NCBI GenBank assembly: GCA_963575745.1
Contig: CAUYUJ010014363.1
Location: forward strand, 78,985 to 142,984
DNA: 64,000 nucleotides
Direction: 5' to 3'
Origin: Prorocentrum cordatum
Lineage: Eukaryota; Sar; Dinophyceae; Prorocentrales; Prorocentraceae
Under the pieces are notes generated by a model. That model searched no databases. It was not told where the DNA came from and worked only from the letters and a program-made list of their open reading frames with translations. The translations under genes were made by a program, and so were the position numbers. Positions 1 through 10,600 of this stretch are shown here, one piece after another (the first letter of the stretch is position 1; each line of letters opens with the position of its first letter).

Positions 1-243
1 CCGAAGCCGAGCATGGCCCAAGACCTCCCGCCTTGACTTCCCTGTACGACGCGCTCGTGTCTGGGGGTACCTCTTCCTCCCCCGAGCGCCGCCGCGGTGT
101 CCGAGAGACCAGGCGGGCGCCTCAAGGGGCGCCTCTGCGCGTCGGCCGGCGGCCCCCACGCGGCGCGCCGGGCGCGCACGCCCTGGCCGAGGTCGGCGGC
201 GAGCCTAGCGTCCAAGGGCGGCCCCCAGGGGGGCAGGTGGCCC

Positions 244-607
244 AAGGCGTGGCGGGCCTGGCGGCGCGGAGTCGCCCTGCCGCCACGAGGCCCGGGGTCG
301 AGCGGCTGAAGCCGAGAGAACAAACACAACGACGTAGACATAGAAACTTTGGGCGCTCCGCGCGGGCTTCTTGGATGCGCGCTGGGCCCCCCTCCCTGGC
401 GCGCTCCGCGCGCCAGGGGCGGCGCCAGAGGCGCCGCCAAGGGGGGGTCCCAGCACGGGTCCAAGAACTCCGCGCGGAGCGCCAAAAGCTTATGCTGATG
501 TCGTATGTTCTTCTTCGGTGAAGGTGTGGCGGCACCAAGTGGGTCCGGTCGCCAACGGCGTGGCGGGCCTGGGGGCGCGGAGAGGCCATGTGCCGCCACG
601 AGGCCCC
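244..607. repeat. ~50-bp direct repeat flanking a foldback element
   Basis: Two nearly identical GC-rich segments, 244-293 and 558-607, share GGCGTGGCGGGCCTGG and end in GCCGCCACGAGGCCC. They lie 314 bp apart on either side of the foldback element at 322-507. The long overlapping reading frames on both strands here follow from the GC richness (stops are rare) and give no recognisable protein. Confidence 0.7.
322..507. repeat. GC-rich foldback element, copy 1
   Basis: The two ends are inverted copies. The left end runs ACGACGTAGACATA ... GGGCGCTCCGCGCGG ... TTCTTGGA ... GCGCTGGG. The right end is its complement, ending CCGCGCGGAGCGCC ... ATGCTGATGTCGT. Arm length is about 57 bp at roughly 80% match. 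The centre (CCTGGCGCGCTCCGCGCGCCAGG) is itself palindromic. Related copies lie at 5083-5304, 36238-36350 and 39485-39665. It looks like a non-autonomous inverted-repeat element; no transposase is present. Confidence 0.65.
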
Positions 608-859
608 TGACCAATAGAGAGAGCAGCGGGGCAGAAGAAGGGCTCGAGTCGTCGGAATGGCTGCGAGGGAGCCCTGGAGTGTGGGGGCGTGCTGGTCACG
701 CGGAGGTTGCCGTCGCAACTGGCGCGAGGGCCTACTGGCCCCTCTGGACCTAACTTTGCGACAACCCGCTGGGGGGGTCATTACGTCTTTGTAGTCGCCG
801 TTCCCCAGCAGACCTCCGACGGCAAATCCTGATCCCCCCGAATCCCACCAGCCCTCTGG

Positions 860-1000
860 GCGTATGTGGTCTAGGGAGCTTCATCTTCCAACCCCCTTCT
901 TCCCGTTCGGGAGAGGTTTACCTCTCCTCCTGCCCCCTCCCCTGAACCTGGACGGGGGGTTCCGCGGGTAGTTGGAGCGTCCAAGATTGCCAAAGACGGC
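860..1000 (+). repeat. Dispersed repeat, copy 1 (partner near 44045)
   Basis: This shares its layout and many short words with 44045-44200: GTGGT, a C/T-rich block, GGGAGAGG or GGGAGGGG followed by TTACC and CTCC, then GAGCGTCCAAGAT with GCC or GGC AAGA. No gene is visible. Function unknown. Confidence 0.45.
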
Positions 1001-1014
1001 TCCAAGAGGGCCTC

Positions 1015-1430
1015 GGACTGCCCCGCAGGATGCGCCACGATATACTTCATAGGACGCCCCCCAGAGGATGCGCCACACAATGAACCAATGCACCCAACGA
1101 TGCCCACCCCATGACGCCCCGCAGGACGCCCCATAAGGTGCCCTACACGATGCCTCACACGATGTCCTTCCCAACTGTATCAAAATATGATAGCCCATAT
1201 GATTCCCAAGATGCTGCCACCTAAGATGCCCCATCACATGGCCCGCAAGATGCTCTGTGCGATGCCCAGTATAACGCTCAGGAAGCTGCCCCGAATTATG
1301 CCCCATCAGACGCCCTCCCAACATGATGCCCCCCCTAGGATGCCCCCACGGGAGGCCTCGTAGGATCCACCCAAATAGGGCGCCCCCTGGGACGCCCCAT
1401 AGGATGCCACGAAAGATGTCTCCGAGGCTG
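1015..1430. repeat. Degenerate minisatellite, unit like GATGCCCCACA
   Basis: A 10-15 bp unit built on GATGCCCCACA / GACGCCCCATAG repeats about 30 times with substitutions. The open frames over it (for example a minus-strand frame rich in Gly, His and Arg) are translations of the repeat and are not called as genes. Confidence 0.7.
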
Positions 1431-1489
1431 CCACAGAAGGCGACTCCGACGACATCTGCACCAGCGACGACGACGCAAACGACGACTCT

Positions 1490-1724
1490 GACTACCACCC
1501 GACGCCGACAACTCCTTCGAAGAGCCTGGCAAAGACTCCGACCATAACGGCGACGGCCCCGCCGACGACGATAGCGACTCCGACGACGACGGCGGCTGCG
1601 ACGACCCCGACGACGATCACGACGGCGGCGACTCCGCCGCCGATGACGACAACAACGAGCGTTACAACGAGCGTGACGGCGAGCGCGACGGCGACGACTC
1701 CGCCGCCGACATGGCGCTTTGCTA
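1490..1724 (+). other. Asp-rich reading frame without a start codon over a GAC repeat
   Basis: The frame ending at the TAG at 1722-1724 is open for about 78 codons and is very acidic: runs of Asp with Gly, Ser and Asn, ending DDSAADMALC. It has no ATG near its 5' side and is bounded upstream by an in-frame TGA. It may be an exon of an acidic protein or only a decayed (GAC)n array. Similar acidic frames occur at 4577-4846 (+) and 37428-37800 (-). Confidence 0.25.
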
Positions 1725-2500
1725 GGACACTCATAAGCTACATAACTAGTTCGCTTTACACATACCAACAGATGCAACAAGAGGAATAGAGCACGCCCTC
1801 CTCATCATCCGTTTCTCCATTATCCCCCTTCCAAACCAGTACCACTAGGACACGCCATGATGAAAGTGGGCGCGCGAACTATAGATGGAAGAGGTGCGTT
1901 GGGATAAAATCCACTCGGCTCTCAGTCCATCACTGTCTCCTTCGTCCCTTTTCATGTTCCTCGTAGCTCGTCGTCCTCCTTAATCGTCATCCGTCGTTTC
2001 GTTTTCCTTGTCTCGCCAATGCGCAGATCTTCGCATTGTCGCCCTTTCCTTTTCCCTCTCATCACCTGCCTCCTCCAATGACGAGGGGGATGGTTGCCGA
2101 GGAGGGGGGTGAGACAAGAGCACTCGGGGAAAAACGACGGAGCTGACGAAGAATGCGACGATGAATGAAGCGTAGGCGGGAGAGGTAAGGGATGATGAAA
2201 ATGGCCATCCTCCCCCTGATGAGGATAGCGATTACGATGGCTATAGTGCTGATGATGGCGATGCTGCTGATGCTGATGTTGGAAGGGCCTTTCTGAGACC
2301 CCTGAGGGGCCTTCATGACATCCTCAATCCCCCCTAAGCATCTCAGGGCCTATAGGTAAACACTTGGCTAAATCGGAGGTTGGGGGGTGAGATCGCAGTG
2401 AAACGGAGGCCTCCCACCGGGAAATCGGTTTCGGTTTCGTGTTCGTGTCGTGCGTGCGGGCGAGGCGAAGCTGCGCGTGATCCTCCTGTAGCTAGGCCGA
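1725..2500. other. Stretch with no supported gene
   Basis: Mixed-composition sequence with short C/T-rich runs and a GAT-rich segment around 2220-2285 (GATGATGGCGATGCTGCTGATG). No domain, RNA gene or dispersed repeat was recognised. Confidence 0.5.
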
Positions 2501-2655
2501 AGTAAGAGCGAAAGTCCGTTCCCGTCCGCCGGTGGCTGGGGGTGTCCCGGGTGTCCCGGGTATCAGTAGGAGCGAAAATCCGTTTCCCGTCCGCCAGTGG
2601 CCGGGGGGAGTCCCAGTTGGGCCGCGGGCGGTGTCACGGGTGTCCCAGTTGGGTC
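2500..2655. repeat. Two-copy ~65-bp tandem repeat
   Basis: Two adjacent copies share AGTAAGAGCGAAA or AGTAGGAGCGAAA, then TCCGTT(T)CCCGTCCGCC and GGTGGC or AGTGGC. They are followed by short GTGTCCCGGGTGTCCC words. Confidence 0.65.
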
Positions 2656-2680
2656 GCTAATTTCATAATTCATTTTTTTC

Positions 2681-2849
2681 GGCGCCTGCGGCGGGCTTTC
2701 TTATCCAAATCAGCTTATCTGAACCAATCCATCTTGTCCAATCCCATCCATATTATCTAATCCAACCCATATTGTCCCATCTTATCCCACCCAATCCAGT
2801 CCACTCAACCCAATCCATCAATGTATATGTTTCTGCGCCTGCGGCGGGC
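2681..2849. repeat. Two copies of the dispersed motif GGCGCCTGCGGCGGGC
   Basis: The motif lies at 2681-2696 (preceded by TTTTTTC) and at 2834-2849 (TGCGCCTGCGGCGGGC). The reverse-complement form recurs at 28385, 28483, 28574, 28694 and 30214, with a one-base variant at 27596. The role is unknown. Confidence 0.7.
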
Positions 2850-3050
2850 AAATCCAATCGATGATCCAATCCATTTCTTCCAATTCAACCCATCTTATCT
2901 GATCCAATCCATCTTATCCCATCCAGTCCAATCAACCCAACCTAATCCAGCCCCCCAATCCACTCCAATCCAATCCACCCAACCCAATCCACCCAACCCA
3001 ATCCAACCCATCTTTGATCTCAATGCACCCCAACCTCCTTATCGCCCGTA
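2700..3050. repeat. CCAATCCA-type simple repeat
   Basis: A degenerate array of CCAATCCA / CCCATCTTATC units, about 350 bp long and interrupted once by the motif copy at 2834. It is strongly asymmetric, with G almost absent from the + strand. No gene. Confidence 0.75.
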
Positions 3051-3057
3051 GGGCGGT

Positions 3058-3362
3058 CGTATAGGCACTTAGGAGCGTCTGCTAAGTATTTAGCAACTCA
3101 AGCTAACTACTTAGCTAAGTACTTGTAAGTGCCGAGCTAAGTACTTAGCCAAGTCACTTGCAAAGTCACTTACTGAACACTTAGTAAGTACTTCTAAGTG
3201 CCGGGCTACGTACTTGGCACCTCAAGCTAAGTAATTGGCTAAATATTTAGTACGTACTTTTAAGTGCCGAGCTAAGTACTTGTAAATGACTTGGCTCAAC
3301 ACTTAGCAAATATATCCAAGTCGGCTTAGTACTTACTAAGTCGGCCAAGTACTTACAAGTGC
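3058..3362. repeat. AAGTACTTAG palindromic decamer array
   Basis: About 25 degenerate copies of AAGTACTTAG, whose core AAGTACTT is self-complementary. They are mixed with AAGTGCCGAGCTAAGTAC spacers, so many alternative hairpins are possible. Confidence 0.75.
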
Positions 3363-3369
3363 ACTGGTC

Positions 3370-3880
3370 CACCCAAGCAGCCTCCCCCCTTGGTCCTAGC
3401 CCCAGCCCCCCTCGCCGTCGTCCCCCTGGTCCTGGCACTGGACCCCACCTCCCCCCCTGGCCGTGGCCCTAGCCTCCCTCGCCCCGCCGGCCGTGGCCCC
3501 GGACCCAGCCTCCTCACACGCCCCTGGCCCCAGCCCCCGTCGCTCCGGACCCTTCACTTTCGTACGTCGTCGTCCCCCTGGTCCTGGCCTTCGAGCAAGC
3601 CTCCCACCCTGGTCCTAGCCCCAACTCCCCTCGTCGTCGCCCCCATTGGTCCTGGCCCTGGACCCAGCGTCCTCCCCTGGCGCCCTGGACCCTTCATTTT
3701 CGCTCGTCGTCGTACCCCTGGCCCTGGCCCTGGGCCCAGCCTCCTCCCCTGGCCCTGGCCACAGCCCCCCTCGCGCCGGACGTTTTGTGTTTGCTCGTCG
3801 TCGTCCTCCTGGTCCTGGTCCTGGCCTTGAAGCCAGCCTGGCCCCAGCCCCCCTCGCCCCCCAGCCAGCGCTCCCCCTCC
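3370..3880. repeat. CCTGGTCCTGGCCCTGG minisatellite
   Basis: A C/T/G array of 6-12 bp units (CCTGGT, CCTGGC, CCCAGCC) with a longer period of about 100-130 bp marked by CTCGTCGTCGT. Open frames on both strands are Pro/Leu or Gly/Gln rich and reflect the repeat. Confidence 0.7.
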
Positions 3881-3884
3881 GCCC

Positions 3885-4260
3885 CGAGCACTACATTCCG
3901 GCACAGCACAGGATGGCACCGCGCCGCCCCCTTCCCCCGCCCCGCAGCCAGTCCAGCTCGTCCTTCTCCTCGTCCTCCTTCTCCTTCTCCTCCTTCTCCT
4001 TCTCCTCCTTCTCCTCCTCCTCCTCGTCCTCTTCCTCCTCCTCGTCCTCCTCCTCATCCTCGTCACCCAACTAACGCGACCCCTCCGCCTCCACCACTTT
4101 ATTCCGGCACGGCACAGCATCTGCACCGCCCCCGCCCTTCCCGGCCCCCGCAGCCAGCCGAGCTCCGCCAGCTCCCCCCTTCAGCCAGCACACCTCCTCC
4201 TCTTCGCCCCCCGCAGCCGGCCCAGCTCCTCCTCGCCCCCCCCAGCCAGCACGCCCCACG
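3885..4260. repeat. ~207-bp tandem duplication containing a CCT array
   Basis: Segments starting ATTCCGGCACAGCACAGGATGGCACCG (3893) and ATTCCGGCACGGCACAGCATCTGCACCG (4100) are duplicates; both continue into CCCGCAGCCAG. Between them lies a (CCT/TCT)n tract at about 3957-4064. Confidence 0.65.
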
Positions 4261-4576
4261 CCCTCTCCGCCCCGACCCTCCCCCGTCCTCCACCCCCCCT
4301 ATCACCCCTGACCCCCCCCCCCGCATCCTTCCCATGACCGAGCCCACGACGAGGACGACGAGGCAGGGGACCTGCCCCCCTCCTCGCTGGACAGTTGGCT
4401 CTCTCAGGCCTCTCCAGGCATCGGTTTCGGATGCAATGCTGAACAGGGCTTCGCGGAGACCAGAAGCTTCACGGCGGTCCAAAAAGAATACCAAAACGTG
4501 AAAACAAACTAGCACATCGAAAGTTCTCCCCGACGACGACGGCGACGGCAACGACACTTCAATGGTCGACCCCTGA

Positions 4577-4676
4577 GCAAAACTCCGCCGCGAATCCAGC
4601 CGTGGTGACGAGGACGGCGATGGGAGCGAGGTCGACGACGACTGGGGAAACTACGACGACGACAACGATGACGAAA

Positions 4677-4707
<31 letters not shown>

Positions 4708-4846
4708 CGGCGACGACGACCACGACGACGACGACGGCGACAACGACGGCGACAAAGGCGGCGGCGGCGGCTGCGGGGCCGAGGCCCCCGAGGCCCCAGG
4801 GGGCCTACGAGGGCGCCCCGCGGCCGCCGAGGGACGCTCCGAGTAG
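4577..4846 (+). repeat. GAC trinucleotide array with an Asp-rich frame
   Basis: (GAC)n with GGC, AAC and CAC variants. One frame, open from just after a TGA at 4574 to a TAG near 4844, is RESSRGDEDGDGSEVDDDW followed by a long Asp run and a Gly/Ala tail. No ATG starts it. Another frame gives poly-Thr. It could be an acidic exon, but a repeat with chance openness is more likely. Confidence 0.5.
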
Positions 4847-5082
4847 CCCCCCCCCCCCCCTGAGAATCCAGCCGTGCGACGCCTCGGCGCCTTTTGAGCT
4901 GCCCAGAGACGCAACACGCAACTTTTTTTTGGTCTGCGGGTCGAGAGCGAGCCTCTTCCGGTTAAGAGCTAGGCGCGCCGCGCAAAGCACTAATTGGGGA
5001 GACAGGGCGCGGGCGGGCGGGGCCTCAGGCGGCCGGAGGGCGCGGGGTGCATGCAACGCGCAACACGCATCGTACTGATACG

Positions 5083-5304
5083 GAGCTCAACAGGGGAACA
5101 CAAAGTGGCATAAACATAAAAACGCGGAGGTCCGCGCGGATTTCTCGGATCGGCGCTGGGGCCCCCCGGCGGCGCCTCCAGAGCCGCCCCTGGCGCCGCC
5201 CCTGGCGCGCTCCGCGCGCCAGGGAGGGGGGTCCAGTGCCGATCCGAGATCTCCGCGCGGACCTTCGAGTTTTTATGTGTATGTCACTTTCTGTTCCCCT
5301 ACTC
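5083..5304. repeat. GC-rich foldback element, copy 2
   Basis: The best-preserved copy. Arms of about 80 bp run from GAGCTCAACAGGGGAACA to the matching TGTTCCCCTACTC at the right. Both arms contain CATAAAAAC, GGTCCGCGCGGA and CTCGGATCGGC. The loop region holds GGCGCGCTCCGCGCGCC as in copy 1 but inverted. Confidence 0.75.
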
Positions 5305-6110
5305 AACACGTCAAGGGCTCCCAACTTCGCGCGTGGCGCTGCGCGAAGCGAAAGTGCGAATAATTTTCGCGCTCTCGCGCCGCCCGCCCAGGAGAGAGGA
5401 GGAGGCTGAGGAGGAATCGGAGCCGAACCGCGAGGCGTGAATACCTTCGCGCCCTCGAGGGCGCCCTTGACATGTAGGCTGAACACGTGGGTCCAACGCG
5501 ATACATTCGCCAAAACATGTGGTCCAACACGTGGAGCCAACACACAACGTATTGCCACGGACGTCTCGAACACGGCACGTGCTGCGTTTCAAAACGCGCG
5601 TTTCGAGGCAACTAGGCTCGGCGCGCCACCCTTGCAGACGTGCTGAAGCGGATTATTGCGTGGCTGTCTGGCCATGCAGAAGCCCGAGACGGCGGGTGAA
5701 CAACGAGGCGAATGTCGCGCTGGTCTTTTTGTTTATCTTTCGCTCCTGGCAAACAACACATCCGCACGAAATTCACCTCTAGATCCGGAACGCAATTTTC
5801 CGGGACACTCAGGGCCCATCCTATTGTTTTCCGAACGAAATCCGCTCTGCGATGTTGGCGCCATGAGATGTCACCATCTCCCAGAGAAAAGGTAAGTCTG
5901 CAAATCAACATCTCCCAGAGAGCAGCCAAGTTAATACATAAAACAACAGTGCTCTCAAGAACAATCCAGTCACTCGCTGTCCAAACGATGGAACATGCTA
6001 ACTGTTCTAAGCGAAATATAACTGAGCTATGACTCCCGCTGGCTCTTAATACCTAAGCTGGGCCTTGAAGCAGGAGACCGAAAAGGGGGAAACAAGGGAA
6101 GGGCAGCGGT
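5305..6110. other. Low-repeat stretch with a possible splice donor
   Basis: Apart from short repeats of AACACGTGG (5480-5535) this region is low-copy within the window. A frame at 5712-6032 (+, 106 codons) contains ATGTCACCATCTCCCAGAG followed by AAAAGGTAAGTCTG near 5892, which would fit a 5' splice site. CATCTCCCAGAGA is directly repeated at 5873 and 5909. The frame's protein matches no family I know, so no gene is called. Confidence 0.3.
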
Positions 6111-6182
6111 ATGGGCACCCTGACATGCGACGCCCTGATTCTTTCAATGCAGAGGGACCCTGGAAGTCCCGACCGACCCTTT

Positions 6183-6290
6183 CCCCGGAACCGGTTTTTC
6201 ATCCTGAGCTGTTTTGTTGACGGCCCCGAGGACCGGCAAAGGCCCCCAAAAGCCGAAAATGGTCAGAAAACTCCCGTCCGACACCGTGTC
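6183..6290 (+). repeat. Dispersed ~105-bp repeat, copy 1
   Basis: About 80% similar to 34990-35090. Shared words include ACCGGTTT, TCATCCTGAGC, GTTTTGT, CCGAGG, CCGGCAAAGGCCCCC and GCCGAAAAT. The end of this copy carries a duplicated GTGTCTGGGAAGGCGACACC. Confidence 0.65.
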
Positions 6291-6400
6291 TGGGAAGGCG
6301 ACACCATGTCTGGGAAGGCGACACCAAACAAAAAATCTTCTTTACGACGACAGCATGCCTGGGAAGGCCCCGCGCGGACGGGCGCCGACGGCCAAGGATG

Positions 6401-6500
6401 NNNNNNNNNNNNNNNNNNNNNNNNNNNNNNNNNNNNNNNNNNNNNNNNNNNNNNNNNNNNNNNNNNNNNNNNNNNNNNNNNNNNNNNNNNNNNNNNNNNN
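6401..6500. other. Assembly gap (100 N)
   Basis: Exactly 100 N, the conventional size for a scaffold gap of unknown length. Sequence on its two sides may not be truly adjacent, so the 5' flank of element 1 is uncertain. Confidence 0.97.
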
Positions 6501-6860
6501 GAGGAGGAGGAGGAGGAGGAGGAGGAGAAGAAGAGGGGGAGGCGGAGGAGGAAACACAATAATACTTATACTAATATTAATAATAATAATAATACTAATA
6601 CTAATAATAATACTAATACTAATACTATTACTAATAATAATAATAATAGTAGTAGTAATAATAATGATAAGAATAAGGATAGTATCAATATTAATAATAA
6701 GAATAATAATAATAATAGTAATGATAATAATAATACGAATGATAATAAGAATCGTAGTAATAATGATAATAAGAATGATGATGATAATAATAATGATGAT
6801 AATAATACTCATCATGATACGAATAACAATACTAATAATAAATAAAAAGACAAATAAGAA
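6501..6860. repeat. GGA array followed by an AAT-rich array
   Basis: (GGA)n at 6501-6545 passes into about 300 bp of AAT / ACT / GAT trinucleotides (AATACTAATAATAAT). A mirror-type AT array (ATTATTCTT) sits next to a CCT array at about 57030-57580. Reading frames here are poly-Asn or poly-Ile. Confidence 0.85.
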
Positions 6861-7017
6861 TAATAATAATCATAAGAAGAAGAATAAGACGAATACTAAG
6901 GGGAAAAAGAAGAAGAGGAATAAGACGAAGAAGCGCGGGAGGATGATGAGGCGGAGGAACGCCACTGGCCGAGGAGGGGCTGGGCCGTCGCCACCTCGTC
7001 GGTCACCTCAGTCGGCC

Positions 7018-10000
7018 TGGGCTCGCGCGCAGCGCGCCATGGGCGCCGCAGCCGCGGCAGCAGGAGCCGCCATTCCCACCGCGCCCAGGTCAAAAGAAGA
7101 AGCCTGGCAGCGCCCCGCCAGGACCCAGCGCGGCAAGGACAGGCTGCTCATCAGGCTGGCGGCCGCCGCCAGCAGGCTGGAGCAGCACCACAGCGCTCAG
7201 CAGCCTCAGAGCCACCAGCTGCACGCCATGACGCAGAGCTGGAAGCAGCAGCAGCCCCGCGGCGCCTCGAGGGAAAGGTGGTCAGGAGCAGGGACCACAC
7301 ACCCCGAGTCGTCGCAGCGCGGCGCAGGGCAAAGGTGGACAGGAGCAGGGCCCACAGCCCAGGCGCCAGCGCGAGGCCCAGGGGAGAAGGTGGTCAGGAG
7401 CAGGGACCACACACCCTGGGCCTGCTGTTGGGGAGCAACCATGGCCGCGGCGGAGATCAGGGCCCAAGGGCAAGAGCTCCTGGAGCCGCTCAGAGCCCAG
7501 GAAGAAGGCCGCCTTTTACATCCAGGAGCACACTCTCAGTAAGAAGCAGCAGGCCATCGCCGACTCCGTGCTCGAGCTCCCGCATTCCATATCCCGCGAC
7601 CGCGAATCCTTCGGCCCCCCGCCAGAGGACCCCGACATGAGGAAGCTGTGGGCGAGGAACCTCCAACAGAGGCTCGGTCGAGCCGCTGATCAGACCAATG
7701 GCGCGCAGTCCGCCAAGGTTGACGCCAGCAAACTCATAACGGAGGCTTCGGTTATCAAGGGCATGCTCGCGATGGCCACTGACCCACATGTTCGGCTACA
7801 ACAATACCGATATCAGATCGACGCGCTGGCAAAAGAGCAGAAAGACACCTAAGAGAAAAAAGAGAATATTTGCAGACCAAGGCCGATGCCAACACCCAGC
7901 TCATCGCAAACTTGGAGCGCCCCGTCACGGATGTCAAGCTCGAGATTGCCGCCGAAGCCGACACGGACTGCGAAGCTGACTCTGAGGATGACCAAAAGCA
8001 GTACGAACCTAAGAGACCCAACGCCCCATTTCGTCGTCGCGCCAGTCGAGAGCCTCCATCCTCGCGCTCGAGAAGGCCGACCTCACCATCAAACAGCATC
8101 GCTGAGCAGCTCAGGCAGAAGGATGAGGAAGCGCGCCGAGAATGGAGGAGCCACGTCAAAATCGCCAACGCCGAGCTCCGCAAAAAGACCGAAGAGTACG
8201 AGGAGGAGGTCGAAGCCATGCGCCAGTGCTTCGCAGAGATGAAGATGCAAAGCCGCGACAGGCTCGTGCACCACGAGCAGGAGCTCTCCAAGACGGCTCT
8301 GAACGCCACGGAACAAGCCGCATCAAGGAACAAGGAGGCACTCCGCCGCCAAGAAGCACAACAAGAGCGCGTGTTCCAGCAGCGGGAAGAGCTCGTCCGT
8401 CAGGTATACGCCGGGAGGATGCAGCAGGAAACGCAAAGGATGGAGAACCACGAGCGTGCGATGAGATACGACCTACAGCATCAGAAGCTCACCTACGAGC
8501 AGAAGCGCCAGGAGGCCTACTACATGCTCGACGCCATCCGCGCGGAAACGGCCACCCAGACCAGCACCGCAACTCCCTCCGGGGAAGCAGCCCGCCAGCA
8601 AGCACAGAGTGAACAACTCCATCGTGAGTGCGATCGCCTGCAGCGCGAGGGCCAGAGGATAGAGAAGATGAACCAGGACCTCCACCTCGAGGAGCAGGCC
8701 GCGCATGCCATGGCAGCCCAGGAGATGCACAGAACAAAAAACATATATTATAAAAAATGCCGAGCAGATCGCGGGGGCCCAAGCGGACCTAAAGCGAGAG
8801 GGGATCCACCAAGAGCAAGTGATTCAGCAGCAGACGGTCATCGCGGCCACGCAGCTCTTGGAGGAGCACTCCGCGGTCCAGAGGGAGCGCGAGGTGGTCT
8901 ACCAGCAGGCGGAGCTCCAGCTCAAGGCGCAGCGCCATATCCCCCCCCCCCCAAAAAAAAAAAACACGACCAGCCTGAAGCCAAGGAAGCAGCGCACCAA
9001 CGAGCAACCCTACAGCACCAGCTCTTCTTCAACGAGGTCCAGGCCCTCCAGCGACAGCTGCAGCACAGGACCGAGCATGACCAGCACCAACGCGAGCAGT
9101 TCCTGGAGAGATACGGCCAGCACGAGGCGGAGATACACCAGCAGCAGCAGATCGCCAACACTGAGCTACGAGCCGCACTGGCACAGCGACAATCACAGGA
9201 AGAGCATCACCGCGAACAGCTGGTCCGACAGCAGGAAGAGCACCGCGTACACCAAGCACTCCTTGAGAAGACCTTGCGGGAGCAGCTCGACAGTATTGCG
9301 CCCAGGATCGACACAGACATGCTCGACAGCGTCGCCAGCGCCTTCACCACGGAAACCGAAAAGCAAAATATGCAAGCCCAAGCTGACGATGAGGAGACCC
9401 GCCAGCGGGACAACATGCGCTCCGCTCTCCACGCCATCGCCCCGTCGCACGAGTTCGACTACGACGTGGCCCGCGAACCGTACTACGCCGAGCTCGACCA
9501 GATGGCAACCCAGAAGATGGCAGCACTTCGTGGCGCTCCCTCATCATCAGGATCTTCGAAAGGTTTGACGTCGCCCTTCTACTGCAGCCTCTGCCAGATC
9601 TGCGGTAACTACACCAGCTGCAAGACGGAGATCATCAGGTGCAGGCACTGCGGGAGCGAGAGCATCGACGACCGCTCCGCGATCTCGGCCACAACGGTAC
9701 GTACCCAACGACGCAGGAGCTCGACCAGGTCGCCAATCTGCACAACAAACCGAAGCCGCAAGCTCCAGCACAGCGGTCACCGCCACTCCCACCACCAGCG
9801 ATGCCACCATCGCAACAACTCTACCCCTTCATCGACCTCGTATCCCCAACGGAAGCCGCTCCGGCGCCAGCGGCGGGAGACGGAACGCCCACGAAGACCC
9901 CGAAGATGCACGAAAGCTTCTTGGCTGCGACGCCCACCCCACTCCACACACGACACGCAGACGACCAGAGCTTCGACGACCCCAACGACCGCGACCTCGG

Positions 10001-10600
10001 CGACCCGACGCACGCGCCGACAGTCCAGGCGTCGCCGACCCCAGCTGACGAGCAACCGACTCCAGGTGCTCCCTGGGGGGCAGGACCCTTCCTGCCCCCC
10101 CGACCCCCATGGCCGTCCCCCCACCGCGGCCACAGTCCGCGCCGCTCCCCGACGATCCCGACTCCCCACGACCCTTCCGACCGACTAACGCACAGACCAC
10201 CCTACTTGGGAAATCAAGCTCCCCCCCCACGTTCCCCTATCATGCTCGAAGTCGGCCCCCCCTTCGCACCCACCCAACCCTTCTCCCCGAAGCCACTTCC
10301 CGCGCGCTTCCACATCGCCACCCCCGACCGAGCCAGATCTGCACCACCTTCGGCCCTCCGCAGGACAAGCGCCCACAGCAGGCCAGCGCGCAAGGTCCGC
10401 ATCTTGGGCGACGGCGACGGATTCGACAACCCAATGGACCGAAGGCGCTTCAACCCTGAGGGTCAGGAGGGCAGCTCGGGCTCAAGCTCGGACACGACAA
10501 AACTGAGCAGGACTCCCCCCGCTGGGGGGCGACTGGCCCAGCGGGGGAGTCCCACCACCACCTCGCCAGAAGACCGAGCACCTAGCCCGCTCAGAATGGC
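7018..10600 (+). pseudogene. Element 1 ORF1: coiled-coil protein with Cys-rich motif, frameshifted
   Basis: Probable nucleic-acid-binding ORF1 protein. The frame must change several times: near 7470, near 7852 (KEQKDT stop, then EKKENILQTKADAN), near 8738, at the C12/A12 tract around 8945, and near 9690. The stretch 7870-9690 is extremely rich in Gln, Glu, Arg and Ala with heptad-like spacing (coiled coil). At about 9580-9660 lies a Cys cluster, CSLCQICGNYTSC followed by CRHCG, that could bind zinc. A proline-rich part follows, including HESFLAATPTPLHTRHADDQ, to about 10600. The proline-rich frame stays open to 11246 but loses protein-like character. The homopolymer-associated shifts could be sequencing errors. 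Confidence 0.7.
7270..7420 (+). repeat. Subterminal CAGGAGCAGGG repeats at the 5' side of element 1
   Basis: Three copies about 55-60 bp apart: GGTGGTCAGGAGCAGGGACC (twice) and GGTGGACAGGAGCAGGGCCC. Each is followed by CACA or CCACAG and a GC-rich spacer. Related copies form a similar ladder near the 3' end (18060-18270). Confidence 0.75.

Noticed and set aside
6546-6860. Poly-Asn / poly-Ile frames in the AAT array
   Set aside because: Simple repeat translation next to an assembly gap, with no flanking domain.
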